NCBI RefSeq assembly: GCF_014196195.1
Contig: NZ_JACIDF010000003.1
Location: forward strand, 124,001 to 188,000
Reading direction: 5' to 3'
From: Anoxybacteroides rupiense
GTDB lineage: Bacteria > Bacillota > Bacilli > Bacillales > Anoxybacillaceae
DNA: 64,000 bases
Shown here one piece after another: positions 55,028 to 63,744 of this stretch (positions are counted from its first letter, which is position 1; each line of letters starts with the position of its first letter). The translations under genes were made by a program, and so were the position numbers. The notes below the pieces were generated by a model. The model was not told the origin of the DNA. It was given only the letters and a program-made list of their open reading frames with translations, and made no database searches.

Positions 55028-55068
55028 GCCGTCCCGCTGCATCATTTGATGGAAAGCGGCGGGACGGA
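55028..55068 (-). terminator. Terminator of sspI
   Basis: On the minus strand CCGTCCCGC pairs with GCGGGACGG over a 21-base loop and is followed by CGTTTTC. It lies 19 bp past the sspI stop. Sequence 54848-55027 shows no gene I trust. Confidence 0.75.
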
Positions 55069-55086
55069 CATTTTCGAGAGTCTGTT

Positions 55087-55296
55087 TTATTGTTTTACTG
55101 CCTGCTCAAGCGTCACTAGCATATCGTTTTTTTGTTCCGGGGATGAGTGATTCCAAATCGCTTCAAACAAAACGCCAAGACCTGGCAAATATTTTTCCTC
55201 GCCGCGTTGGATCGCATCCATAATCGTATCTTCAAGCTGTTCTTTTGTATTGTTGGCTACATTGTGCATGACTGCATGCCGTAAATTTAGATCCAA
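55087..55296 (-). CDS. sspI: Small acid-soluble spore protein SspI
   Basis: A 69-residue minor SASP of the H-type/I family made in the forespore. The sequence [12 protein letters not shown] then [17 protein letters not shown] near 33-49 is the SspI signature. The start is taken as TTG because GAGGTGAGG lies just upstream and the N terminus MDLNLR aligns with B. subtilis SspI; a GTG three codons earlier is at the site itself. No clear SigG promoter was found, although CATAATA stands upstream. It is divergent from ysgA. Confidence 0.92.
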   Translation of the reverse strand: MDLNLRHAVMHNVANNTKEQLEDTIMDAIQRGEEKYLPGLGVLFEAIWNHSSPEQKNDMLVTLEQAVKQ

Positions 55297-55392
55297 ATTC
55301 CTCACCTCGCTTTATGTATTACACATTTATTTTTGTCGTCGTTTTCGTTTATTATGTATAGTGACAGGCAAAAAAGAAAAGGAGAATGGAGA

Positions 55393-56148
55393 TTGAAACG
55401 GATTGAATCGACAAAAAATCCGCAAGTAAAGCAATGGAAGAAGCTGCTGACAAGAAAAGAACGAGACAAGACAAGACTTTTTCTGATTGAAGGGTTCCAT
55501 TTAGTGGAGGAAGCTTTAGCAAGCGGTGTTTCGCTTGTTCAATTGATCATTGAGGAAAGCAAGGCCATTCCTTCAGAATGGAATGTGGGCCATATTCCGA
55601 TTACAGTTGTTACAGAAGGAGTAATGCGGGAGATCAGCGATACGGAAACCCCGCAAGGAATTGCGGCCGTATGCAGGCAATTAAGCGATGAATCGCTTGA
55701 TTGGAGCAAAGCTAAGCTGCTTCTTGTGGATGCGGTGCAAGATCCGGGGAATGTGGGGACGATGATTCGCACAGCTGATGCGGCCGGCGTGGATGCTGTG
55801 ATTCTTGGAGAGGGATGTGTAGATGTGTACAATCCGAAAGTCATTCGCGCTACACAAGGTTCGCTTTTTCATTTGCCGATCATCCGCGGTTCCCTTAGCA
55901 AATGGATGCAAACGTTAAAGGAAAAAAATATTCCAATTTACGGGACATCTTTAGAAAATGGCGATGATTATCGAAAAGTACACGCTAGCGGTGCGTTTGC
56001 TCTTCTTGTCGGCAATGAAGGAAGCGGCGTCAGCAAGGAATGGCTTGAGCAGACGACGAAAAATTTGTACATTCCTATTCATGGACAAGCTGAATCACTG
56101 AACGTGGCAGTGGCCACCGGGATTTTGCTTTACCATTTGCGGGGATAA
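55393..56148 (+). CDS. ysgA: TrmH/SpoU-family RNA 2'-O-methyltransferase YsgA
   Basis: A 251-residue SPOUT-class RNA methyltransferase, probably acting on 23S rRNA. Residues about 1-95 form the substrate-binding L30e-like domain (KRIESTKNPQVKQWKKLLTR). The knotted domain follows, with motif 1 VQDPGNVGTMIRTADAAG near 117-134, motif 2 LLVGNEGSGVSKEWLE near 205 and motif 3 IPIHGQAESLNVAVATGIL near 225-243. TTG start behind AAAAGGAGAATGGAGA; the upstream in-frame ATG is in the promoter region. It precedes the pheST unit, as in B. subtilis. Confidence 0.93.
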   Translation: MKRIESTKNPQVKQWKKLLTRKERDKTRLFLIEGFHLVEEALASGVSLVQLIIEESKAIPSEWNVGHIPITVVTEGVMREISDTETPQGIAAVCRQLSDESLDWSKAKLLLVDAVQDPGNVGTMIRTADAAGVDAVILGEGCVDVYNPKVIRATQGSLFHLPIIRGSLSKWMQTLKEKNIPIYGTSLENGDDYRKVHASGAFALLVGNEGSGVSKEWLEQTTKNLYIPIHGQAESLNVAVATGILLYHLRG

Positions 56149-56195
56149 ACGTAAAAGATACACTACTGAATGAATCCTAAAAGAAACGATTCAAT

Positions 56196-56516
56196 ATGGA
56201 AAAGCATTGTTCCATGCGGTTATTGAACGGCTCGATGTACAAAATGCCCGAAATGGAACAAATGAAGAGGGGCATTGCTCATTTGCAAGGAGAGGTGATG
56301 CGGTTCAAAGAAGACGCCTCTGCGCAAAAAGAAGATGTGGCTATGTTAAAAAAGAGAGAGTTCCAGTTTAACATCATCCACCGAGAAGTCTTCCATTTCT
56401 TAACGAGGGGGAGATGGGGAGGTTCGTCAGAGGAACAAGCACGGCAAGTAGAGCGGCTTTCGGCTCACACAATGGAGCAAGAAGCTGATATAGTGGAATG
56501 GCGAAGCATGAGATAG
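56196..56516 (+). CDS. Doubtful helical ORF, possible coiled-coil remnant
   Basis: A 106-codon frame between ysgA and the pheS T-box. Its product has coiled-coil-like heptads (MEQMKRGIAHLQGEVMRF, EDVAMLKKREFQ) with Met-rich periodicity, and a basic TRGRWGGSSEE insert. It resembles decayed members of the coiled-coil hypothetical proteins common in Bacillaceae, but that is impression only. No ribosome binding site precedes any of its ATGs. It may be a remnant or a chance frame. Confidence 0.3.
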   Translation: MEKHCSMRLLNGSMYKMPEMEQMKRGIAHLQGEVMRFKEDASAQKEDVAMLKKREFQFNIIHREVFHFLTRGRWGGSSEEQARQVERLSAHTMEQEADIVEWRSMR

Positions 56517-56551
56517 TAATCGTATATGTTTGTTCGCTCAGCAGATAGTGG

Positions 56552-56856
56552 TTGCAACAGATGGATGGATTGCCTATAATATAAAAATAATGAAATAAGA
56601 AAAATAACGATGAAAGAGAAGAGTAGCTTGTCCCTCGCCATCCAGGGAGAAAACGCCGGAGACTGGGAGCGTTTTTATGGTAGAAGCAAGTGAATTCACC
56701 TCTGGAGTTGACGCTTGGACCATTTTGCTATTGCAAAATGTAAAGGCGTTCCGGCCATGGCCGTTATCGCAATGAAGTGAACAGCGCTTTTTCGCTGTTA
56801 ACAAGGGTGGTACCGCGATTTCACTCGTCCCTTATGCAGGGGGCGAGTTTTTTATT
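56552..56856 (+). promoter_or_regulatory. pheS promoter and T-box leader
   Basis: Promoter TTGCAA (56552-56557), 17 bases, TATAAT (56575-56580). Stem I runs from about 56610 to 56705, with the Phe specifier TTC at 56695-56697 within GTGAATTCACC. The T-box core AAGGGTGGTACCGCG is at 56803-56817, followed by the terminator ACTCGTCCC/GGGGGCGAGT and T run (56823-56856). Uncharged tRNA-Phe should favour the antiterminator and pheST transcription. Confidence 0.95.
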
Positions 56857-56878
56857 TTTGCATAGAGGAGGTTTTTTC

Positions 56879-57913
56879 ATGAAAGAACGTTTACAGCAGC
56901 TTCAGCAAGAGGCGCTTGAAAAAATTACGCAGGCGAATGACTTAAAAGCGCTCAATGAGGTGCGCGTAGCGTATCTCGGCAAAAAAGGACCGATTACCGA
57001 AGTGCTGCGCGGAATGGGAGCATTGTCTCCTGAGGAACGCCCAGTGATGGGGGCGCTTGTCAATGAGGTGCGTGAAGCGATCCAAACAGCAATCGAAGAA
57101 AAACAAGCAGAGCTTGAGCAACAGGAGGTCGAGAAAAAATTAGCAGCTGAAGCGATTGATGTAACGCTTCCAGGGCGCCCAGTGCGCCGAGGAAATCATC
57201 ATCCTTTGACGCGCGTAATTGAAGAAATTGAAGATTTGTTTATCGGCATGGGGTATACGATTGCCGAAGGGCCAGAAGTCGAAAAAGACTATTACAACTT
57301 CGAGGCTCTCAATCTTCCGAAAGGTCATCCGGCGCGCGATATGCAAGATTCGTTCTATATTACAGAGGAAATTTTGCTGCGCACGCATACATCTCCGGTA
57401 CAGGCGCGCACGATGGAGAAGCATCAAGGACGCGGTCCTGTGAAAATCATTTGCCCGGGAAAAGTATACCGACGGGACAACGACGATGCGACGCATTCAC
57501 ATCAGTTTACTCAAATTGAAGGGCTCGTTGTCGATGAGAACATCCGCATGAGCGATTTAAAAGGAACGCTGCGCGAGTTTGCCCGCAAGATGTTTGGCGA
57601 AGATCGCGACATTCGTTTTCGTCCAAGCTTTTTCCCGTTTACGGAGCCGTCTGTGGAAGTGGATGTCTCTTGCTTTAATTGTGGCGGCCATGGCTGTAAC
57701 GTATGTAAAGGTACAGGCTGGATTGAAATTTTAGGGGCTGGAATGGTACATCCAAATGTATTAGAAATGGCCGGTTTTGATTCAAAAAAATATACCGGCT
57801 TTGCGTTCGGGATGGGGCCTGAACGCATCGCGATGCTGAAATACGGCATTGACGACATCCGCCATTTCTATCAAAACGATGTTCGTTTCTTGCAACAATT
57901 CAACCGGGTGTAA
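56879..57913 (+). CDS. pheS: Phenylalanyl-tRNA synthetase alpha subunit
   Basis: Catalytic subunit of the class II heterotetrameric enzyme; 344 residues. An N-terminal coiled coil (about 1-85) for tRNA contact is followed by the catalytic core with [21 protein letters not shown] near 98, motif 2 region [22 protein letters not shown] near 195-216 and motif 3 [20 protein letters not shown] near 304-323. A zinc-like Cys cluster ([16 protein letters not shown] near 262) is present. ATG start with AGAGGAGG upstream, right after the T-box terminator. Confidence 0.98.
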   Translation: MKERLQQLQQEALEKITQANDLKALNEVRVAYLGKKGPITEVLRGMGALSPEERPVMGALVNEVREAIQTAIEEKQAELEQQEVEKKLAAEAIDVTLPGRPVRRGNHHPLTRVIEEIEDLFIGMGYTIAEGPEVEKDYYNFEALNLPKGHPARDMQDSFYITEEILLRTHTSPVQARTMEKHQGRGPVKIICPGKVYRRDNDDATHSHQFTQIEGLVVDENIRMSDLKGTLREFARKMFGEDRDIRFRPSFFPFTEPSVEVDVSCFNCGGHGCNVCKGTGWIEILGAGMVHPNVLEMAGFDSKKYTGFAFGMGPERIAMLKYGIDDIRHFYQNDVRFLQQFNRV

Positions 57914-57928
57914 AGGGAGGTTTGATGG

Positions 57929-60343
57929 ATGTTTGTTTCATATAAATGGCTGCAGGAATATGTTGATTTAACAGGAGTAACAGCAAAAGAATTAGCAGAC
58001 CGCATCACGAAAAGCGGAATCGAAGTGGAAAGTGTTGAAGTGTTAAACAAAGGGGCGAAAGGCGTCGTGATCGGCCATGTCGTGGAGCGTGACCAGCATC
58101 CAAACGCCGATAAATTAAGCAAATGCCTCGTCGATGTTGGTGAGGGAGAACCGGTGCAAATCATTTGCGGCGCTCCGAATGTCGCTAAAGGACAAAAGGT
58201 AGCAGTCGCAAAGGTTGGCGCGGTATTGCCAGGCAATTTCAAAATTAAACGTGCGAAATTGCGCGGTGAAGAATCAAACGGAATGATTTGCTCATTGCAG
58301 GAGCTTGGCATCGAGCCGAAACTTGTGCCAAAAGAGTACGCTGACGGTATTTTTGTGTTTCCTAGCGATGCTCCGGTGGGAGCCGATGCGCTTGAACTGC
58401 TCCATTTGGATGATGAAGTGTTGGAGCTTGGTTTGACGCCGAACCGCGCGGATTGTTTAAGCATGATCGGTGTCGCTTATGAAGTGGCCGCGATTTTAGG
58501 CCGAAGCGTGAAGCTGCCTGAGAGGGGGGTTCATGAAAATCATGAAGATGTTCACCATTACATTTCTGTGCGCGTCGATGCACAAGAGGATAATCCTCTT
58601 TATGCCGGACGAATTGTGAAAAACGTCAAAATTGGCCCATCACCGCTTTGGATGCAAGCGCGCTTGATGGCGGCCGGCATTCGTCCACACAATAACGTTG
58701 TTGATATTACAAACTACATTTTGCTTGAGTACGGCCAACCGCTTCATGCTTTTGATTATGACCGCCTTGGCTCCAAAGAGATTGTCGTCCGCCGCGCGAA
58801 AGCGGGTGAAACAATGGTAACGCTAGACGATGTCAAACGAACATTAACCGACGATCATCTTGTTATTACGAACGGAAGCGAGCCGGTTGCGTTAGCCGGA
58901 GTGATGGGCGGCGCGAATTCCGAAGTGCAAAATAATACGAAGACGGTATTTATTGAATCGGCCTATTTTACAAGTCCGATTATCCGCCAAGCGGTAAAAG
59001 ACCATGGCTTGCGCAGCGAAGCGAGCACGCGCTTTGAGAAAGGGATCGATCCAGCACGTACGAAGGAAGCGCTGGACCGTGCGGCAGCGTTAATGGCGGA
59101 GTACGCAGGCGGTGAAGTGGTCGGTGGCGTAGTGGAAGCAAATACATGGCAGCCGAAAGAAGTGACGGTCACAATTACGCTTGATCGCATTAATCAAGTG
59201 CTTGGCACAGCGATTACGAAAGAAGAAGTGGCCCATATTTTGACGAACTTGCAATTTGCTTTCACGGAAGATAACCAAACGTTTACGGTAACTGTGCCAT
59301 CACGGCGCCGCGATATCGCCATTGAAGAAGATATCATTGAAGAAGTGGCACGTCTGTACGGCTATGACAACTTGCCGGCCACTCTCCCAGTTGCTGAAGC
59401 CACTCCGGGCAAGCTGACCGCATATCAGGCGAAACGCCGCAAAGTGCGCCGTTATTTAGAAGATGCTGGCTTATTCCAAGCGATTACGTACTCGCTCACC
59501 AATGAGGCGAAGGCGACTATGTTTGCGCTTGAGGCTGCCGCGCCGATTCGTTTGGCCCTACCGATGAGCGAAGAGCGAAGTGTTCTGCGGCAGAGCCTGG
59601 TGCCTCATCTGTTAGAAGCAGCCAGCTATAACCGCGCTCGCCAAGTCGAAAACGTATCGTTATACGAGATCGGCTCTGTCTATTTGACAAACAGCGAGAG
59701 CGAGTTGCCAAACGAAAAAGAACGTCTTGCTGGAGTGATGACAGGGGCGTGGCATGTGCACTTATGGCAAGGAGAGAAAAAAGCGGTTGATTTCTATGTA
59801 ATCAAGGGAATTTTAGATGGATTGTTTGCGCTGTTAGGATTAGAGAAACGCATCGAATACAAGCAAGCGAAACGCGAACATCTTCATCCGGGAAGAACAG
59901 CCGATATTTTGTTAGACAGCCAAACGATCGGCTTTGTCGGCCAGCTTCATCCGGTCGTGCAAAAAGAGTATGACTTAAAAGAAACGTATGTGTTTGAACT
60001 TGCGTTAGCGGACGTATTAAACGCCGATGTCGAAGAAATCCGCTATGCGGCGATTCCGCGCTTCCCATCGATCGCGCGCGACATTGCCCTTGTCGTCGAC
60101 GAACATGTCGTCGCTGGCGATGTGCAAAAAGCGATTGTCGCAGCGGGCGGTGCGCTGTTGAAAGACGTCGCGATTTTCGACGTGTATAAAGGCGACCGCC
60201 TCCCAGACGGGAAAAAATCAATCGCCTTCGCGCTCCGTTACTACGATCCAGAGCGCACGCTTACTGATGAAGAAGTTACAGTTGTTCACGAACAAGTCAT
60301 TAAAGCAGTGGAACAACAATTCGGCGCTACGTTGCGTGGATAA
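57929..60343 (+). CDS. pheT: Phenylalanyl-tRNA synthetase beta subunit
   Basis: The 804-residue editing and tRNA-binding partner of PheS. Domains: B1 start (1-40), an EMAPII-like tRNA-binding fold at about 40-150 ([20 protein letters not shown]), B3/B4 editing domain at about 210-390 ([19 protein letters not shown] before it), B5 at about 405-475, the class II-like core (about 485-700) and a C-terminal FDX-ACB anticodon domain (about 710-804, [17 protein letters not shown]). ATG start with AAAGGGAGG upstream, 15 bp after pheS. A terminator follows. Confidence 0.98.
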   Translation: MFVSYKWLQEYVDLTGVTAKELADRITKSGIEVESVEVLNKGAKGVVIGHVVERDQHPNADKLSKCLVDVGEGEPVQIICGAPNVAKGQKVAVAKVGAVLPGNFKIKRAKLRGEESNGMICSLQELGIEPKLVPKEYADGIFVFPSDAPVGADALELLHLDDEVLELGLTPNRADCLSMIGVAYEVAAILGRSVKLPERGVHENHEDVHHYISVRVDAQEDNPLYAGRIVKNVKIGPSPLWMQARLMAAGIRPHNNVVDITNYILLEYGQPLHAFDYDRLGSKEIVVRRAKAGETMVTLDDVKRTLTDDHLVITNGSEPVALAGVMGGANSEVQNNTKTVFIESAYFTSPIIRQAVKDHGLRSEASTRFEKGIDPARTKEALDRAAALMAEYAGGEVVGGVVEANTWQPKEVTVTITLDRINQVLGTAITKEEVAHILTNLQFAFTEDNQTFTVTVPSRRRDIAIEEDIIEEVARLYGYDNLPATLPVAEATPGKLTAYQAKRRKVRRYLEDAGLFQAITYSLTNEAKATMFALEAAAPIRLALPMSEERSVLRQSLVPHLLEAASYNRARQVENVSLYEIGSVYLTNSESELPNEKERLAGVMTGAWHVHLWQGEKKAVDFYVIKGILDGLFALLGLEKRIEYKQAKREHLHPGRTADILLDSQTIGFVGQLHPVVQKEYDLKETYVFELALADVLNADVEEIRYAAIPRFPSIARDIALVVDEHVVAGDVQKAIVAAGGALLKDVAIFDVYKGDRLPDGKKSIAFALRYYDPERTLTDEEVTVVHEQVIKAVEQQFGATLRG

Positions 60344-60347
60344 AAAG

Positions 60348-60389
60348 GAAATCCCCATCTTATGCCAAGGCGTAGGATGGGGGTTTTTA
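60348..60389 (+). terminator. Terminator after pheT
   Basis: AAATCCCCATC pairs with GATGGGGGTTT over a 14-base loop, then TTT. In the following sequence to 60696 I see only a TATAAT at about 60588 as a possible promoter for the ABC transporter. Confidence 0.85.
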
Positions 60390-60696
60390 TCATCATGAAC
60401 TTTTCCGTACTAAAAATAACTTACCTCCCACTGTTGAAAAATAGAATCTGTTTTTGAATATATGTCCCAGCTTGATTATTCGATTTATATCGCTCTCCAA
60501 TAGATCCAATACCGAAAGCTTATACCGATTTTTCAATCTGAGTCAATCGATCTTTATATTTTTTTGATTCCATGTGTCATTTTTTTGATATAATACCAGT
60601 TCAGAGAAATTAAACTTATAGGTCCCCCTCTCTTTATTTTATGGAATAATTTTGAAACCTATTGCAGCCTATGTTCGTTATTATGGAGGGAGGGGA

Positions 60697-60954
60697 ATGG
60701 ATGAACATGATCTCATATCTTATGAGGCTGTCTTGATCGAAGCATGGCTGTTCTATGATTTGAAAAAAGAGAATTCGTTGATAGGTCCATTCATAGGGAA
60801 CCGTGTAGCGATTTTTTGCTTTTTCTTGGCGCTTGGAGGATGGCTTCATGCAGGACAGCAAGAAAGAAGGGATCAGAAAACGAGGCAAAGGAGAGAAAAA
60901 GCTTATGAACCCGCTTTTGCAGTTAAAGAATGTCCGAAAAGATATTGGAAGTAA
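60697..60954 (+). CDS. Small ORF upstream of the ABC transporter
   Basis: An 85-codon frame starting MDEHDLISYEAVLIEAWLF, with GGAGG seven bases upstream. It has one hydrophobic stretch (VAIFCFFLALGGWLHAG, about residues 36-52) and a very basic C terminus. It overlaps the chosen ABC ATPase start by 50 bases in another frame, so it could be a leader ORF that couples translation, or a degraded gene. I do not recognise a family. The strong ribosome binding site is the main support. Confidence 0.35.
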   Translation: MDEHDLISYEAVLIEAWLFYDLKKENSLIGPFIGNRVAIFCFFLALGGWLHAGQQERRDQKTRQRREKAYEPAFAVKECPKRYWK

Positions 60955-61819
60955 AACGATTATTCATGATTTGTCACTCGAGGTATTTGCCGGTGAAGTA
61001 TTTGGCTTTCTTGGGCCGAATGGAGCCGGAAAAACGACAACCATCCGGATGATTGTGGGATTAATGGATATTACGAGCGGCGAAGTGCTGATCAATGGCA
61101 TCGATGTCGCTAAAAATTTTGAAAAAGCGATTCGGTATGTTGGCGCTATCGTTGAAAATCCAGAAATGTATAAATTTTTGACTGGGTACCAAAACTTGCT
61201 GCACTATGCCCGGATGACAAGTGGAGTGACGAAAGACAGAATTGATGAAGTGATCAAACTAGTAGGATTAGAGCATCGCATTCACGACAAGGTCAAAACA
61301 TATTCACTCGGTATGCGGCAGCGTTTAGGACTCGCCCAAGCACTGCTTCATCGTCCCTCTCTGCTTATTTTAGACGAACCGACAAATGGACTTGATCCTG
61401 CGGGTATTCGTGAAATTCGCGATTATTTACGGAAGCTGGCCAGAGAAGAAGGATTGGGAATTGTTGTATCCAGCCACCTTTTATCTGAAATGGAGATGAT
61501 GTGCGACCGTTTTGCGATCATCCAGCATGGAAAGCTAGTGACGATTGAAGCGGTACAGGAGCTGTCAAAACAAGCGCAAAAGGTATTATGGATCGTAGAC
61601 CCGATTGAAAAAGCGGCACAGGTGGTTCAAGAACGCTTTCCTCACTATCATATTCAGCAAAATGGGCAAGGGATAGAAGTGGACATCGATTATCACGACA
61701 TTCCAAAGCTCAATGCCGCTTTAGTAGCCGAACATGTCCAAGTATACGGAATTCAGGTGCTAGCAAAATCGCTGGAAGAAAGATTTCTTGAAATGACGGG
61801 AGGAAACGAAATTGTCTAA
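60905..61819 (+). CDS. ABC transporter ATP-binding protein
   Basis: A 304-residue ATPase of the ABC-2 drug/bacitracin-type (BcrA-like) group. Walker A is GPNGAGKTT near residues 37-45, the signature YSLGMRQRLGLAQ near 135-147, Walker B LLILDEPTNGLDP near 155-167 and the His-switch SSHLL near 190. The C-terminal 80 residues form the accessory domain usual in this group. The start MNPLLQLKNV has AAAGGAG 11 bases upstream; an ATG at 60848 with GGAGG is an alternative adding 19 basic residues. It overlaps the permease gene by eight bases. The substrate is unknown. Confidence 0.87.
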   Translation: MNPLLQLKNVRKDIGSKTIIHDLSLEVFAGEVFGFLGPNGAGKTTTIRMIVGLMDITSGEVLINGIDVAKNFEKAIRYVGAIVENPEMYKFLTGYQNLLHYARMTSGVTKDRIDEVIKLVGLEHRIHDKVKTYSLGMRQRLGLAQALLHRPSLLILDEPTNGLDPAGIREIRDYLRKLAREEGLGIVVSSHLLSEMEMMCDRFAIIQHGKLVTIEAVQELSKQAQKVLWIVDPIEKAAQVVQERFPHYHIQQNGQGIEVDIDYHDIPKLNAALVAEHVQVYGIQVLAKSLEERFLEMTGGNEIV

Positions 61820-62759
61820 CTTTTTTTCACTTATTCGCAATGAAAACATGAAAATTTATTATCGGTTTGGCACATGGTTTATGATTGGGTTGCTCGTGCT
61901 AGTTGCCGTTGCCGGTGCGATTATCGTCAAAACAAGCTATCGCGAACCGACGGACTGGAGAAAGGAGGTAACAGCAGAGACTGCTAGTTTTAAAGCAAGT
62001 TTAGAAGAAGGGAATATTTCAAAAACATATAAAGATTATTTAACACAGCAGCTGAAAATTAACGAATATCGTCTAAAACATGATATTAAACCGATCGCGT
62101 CCAATACATTTTGGGGATATCTTGAAAGCTCGGCTGGCATGATTTCTCTTGTTACGTTGTTTACAATCATTGTCGCCGCAGGAAGTGTGGCTAGCGAGTT
62201 TTCATGGGGAACGATTAAACTGCTGCTGATCCGGCCGACAAACCGCGCTAAAATTTTGCTTTCGAAATACATGGCTGCTTTGTTGTTTGCGATTGGGTTG
62301 CTCGTTCTTTTGTTTGCGGTTTCCGCGATAAGCGGCGCTGCCCTTTTTGGGATCGAGACGATCAAAGAGCCGTATTTAGCGTATCAAAACGGCGAGGTCG
62401 TAGAAAAGAGCATGATATGGTATGTATTGCAAATGTATGCGCTCAATTGCGCTGACTTAGTGATGATGACCACTTTCGCTTTTATGATTTCGACCGTTTT
62501 TCGCAATCAATCGCTTGCGATTGGCTTAGCCACTTTTTCCTTATTTATTGGTCCGCAGATCACATATTTCTTAGCGATGAAATTTGACTGGGCTAAATAT
62601 TTGTTGTTTGCCAATACCAATTTGTCCCAATATCTTGATGGAATGCCGATGGTCGAAGGAATGACGATGTCGTTTTCGATTATGATGCTGCTTCTTTATT
62701 TTCTCGTGTTTAATGCACTTGCATGGTTGATTTTTCAAAAGCGTGACATCGCTGCTTAA
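61812..62759 (+). CDS. ABC-2 type transporter permease
   Basis: A 315-residue membrane protein with about six hydrophobic segments: residues 19-39, then after an extracytoplasmic loop (about 45-105) segments near 108-130, 150-175, 205-230, 235-260 and 285-308. The pattern SEFSWGTIKLLLIRPTNRAKILLSKY near 128-153 is typical of ABC-2 permeases that pair with BcrA-like ATPases. TTG start with GGGAGGAAACGAAA upstream, overlapping the ATPase gene. Together they probably export a drug, peptide or lipid-like compound, which cannot be specified. Confidence 0.87.
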   Translation: MSNFFSLIRNENMKIYYRFGTWFMIGLLVLVAVAGAIIVKTSYREPTDWRKEVTAETASFKASLEEGNISKTYKDYLTQQLKINEYRLKHDIKPIASNTFWGYLESSAGMISLVTLFTIIVAAGSVASEFSWGTIKLLLIRPTNRAKILLSKYMAALLFAIGLLVLLFAVSAISGAALFGIETIKEPYLAYQNGEVVEKSMIWYVLQMYALNCADLVMMTTFAFMISTVFRNQSLAIGLATFSLFIGPQITYFLAMKFDWAKYLLFANTNLSQYLDGMPMVEGMTMSFSIMMLLLYFLVFNALAWLIFQKRDIAA

Positions 62760-62787
62760 AAGAGGAGGACACGAACGATACAAGTTT

Positions 62788-62824
62788 GAGAAAGGATGCC
62801 GAATTTTAAAGGCATCCTTTTATG
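62788..62824 (+). terminator. Terminator after the ABC permease
   Basis: AAAGGATGCC pairs with GGCATCCTTT across a ten-base loop, then TT. It is 30 bp after the permease stop. Confidence 0.85.
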
Positions 62825-63222
62825 CTGGAAAAGCAGCGATTGGCTTTAAAGCTCATTCGGTGATTGGATCTTTGCAAACGGCTTTTCTTTTCGAAAAAAT
62901 CATTTGGATAGCAACATCATCCACTGAAAAGTCTTCCACTTCTTTAACCAAGTGTCGGTGGGAGACATACATTTATCGGGGGTTCCGAAGCACCTGCTTG
63001 ACGAACTCCCCTACGTTTTGGACATGAGAGCATCGCTGTCGTCAAAATTTGAAAGTAAGAGCATATGATTAAGAATGGCCGCCCCCATATTCTGAAGGTT
63101 ACACGCTATAAGCCTCGCATAAGAATGCTATTGCGACATAAAATATATGTGCGGTTTTTTGGCGTCTCCGATTTCATCTCATTCTTTCGCTTTTTATTAT
63201 GGCATGATCAATATTTTTCTCA
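62825..63222. other. Intergenic region with possible minus-strand remnant
   Basis: No intact gene. On the minus strand 63030-62830 reads VGEFVKQVLRNP, a stop, then HLVKEVEDFSVDDVAIQMIF in the same frame, which looks like decayed coding sequence of unknown identity. The plus-strand frame across it has no ribosome binding site and is likely its shadow. Confidence 0.35.
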
Positions 63223-63275
63223 TTGACTTTTTCGAGTGTAATAGTTATATTGTTTAACAGTTAAATAGTTTAACT
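63223..63275 (+). promoter_or_regulatory. marR promoter and operator
   Basis: TTGACT (63223-63228), 17 bases, TATATT (63246-63251). A perfect 7-3-7 palindrome, AGTTAAA-TAG-TTTAACT (63259-63275), covers the expected transcription start, and a partly matching GTTTAAC half-site lies beside it. This fits autorepression by the MarR protein encoded directly downstream. Confidence 0.75.
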
Positions 63276-63291
63276 ATTGGGTGGTGATTTT

Positions 63292-63744
63292 TTGCAGTCG
63301 AAAAAAGTAAAAGAGCTGGTTGAACGGTATCTTTCCGTTTCATTTGATGTGATGAAAAGGGGGGCGATGCTTGTCAAGTGTGAGCTTGACGAAGACATAA
63401 CAAACGATCAATATTATTTGCTGCGCTATATGTACAAGCGAGGCATTTGCACCTCGACAGAGCTTGCTTCCGCATTTATTGTCAATAAAAGTGCGATTAC
63501 TGCGATGACCAATCGTCTTGTAGAAAAAGAAATGGTTCGCAGGATACGGGATGAAAAAGATCGCCGCGTTATTTACTTAACATTAACCGAAAAAGGGATG
63601 CGGTGGTTTCAAGAGACAGAAGAAAAAATTCATAAACTTGTCGGATCATTCATAACTAAATTTTCAGAGCAAGAAATTGAAATGTTTCTTCAACTGTATG
63701 AAAAACTGGCATCTGCTTTGCATGAAATGGAGGTAGAAGCGTGA
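63292..63744 (+). CDS. MarR-family transcriptional regulator
   Basis: A 150-residue winged-helix repressor. The DNA-binding part is CTSTELASAFIVNKSAITAM followed by TNRLVEKEMVRRIRDEKDRRVIYLTLTEKG, the MarR signature with the DxRR wing (about residues 55-100). N- and C-terminal helices form the dimer interface. The start is a TTG with GGGTGGTG upstream; an earlier TTG five codons before lies at that site. Its stop overlaps the GTG start of the MMPL gene, and a palindrome sits on its promoter, so it likely represses itself and the exporter. Confidence 0.9.
   Translation: MQSKKVKELVERYLSVSFDVMKRGAMLVKCELDEDITNDQYYLLRYMYKRGICTSTELASAFIVNKSAITAMTNRLVEKEMVRRIRDEKDRRVIYLTLTEKGMRWFQETEEKIHKLVGSFITKFSEQEIEMFLQLYEKLASALHEMEVEA

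Noticed and set aside
54905-55150. 81-residue plus-strand frame between the lipoprotein and sspI
   Set aside because: No ribosome binding site; overlaps the sspI terminator and 3' end.
62743-63027. 94-residue plus-strand frame after the ABC permease
   Set aside because: Starts inside the permease end, crosses a terminator, and has Ser/Thr/Cys-rich shadow composition.
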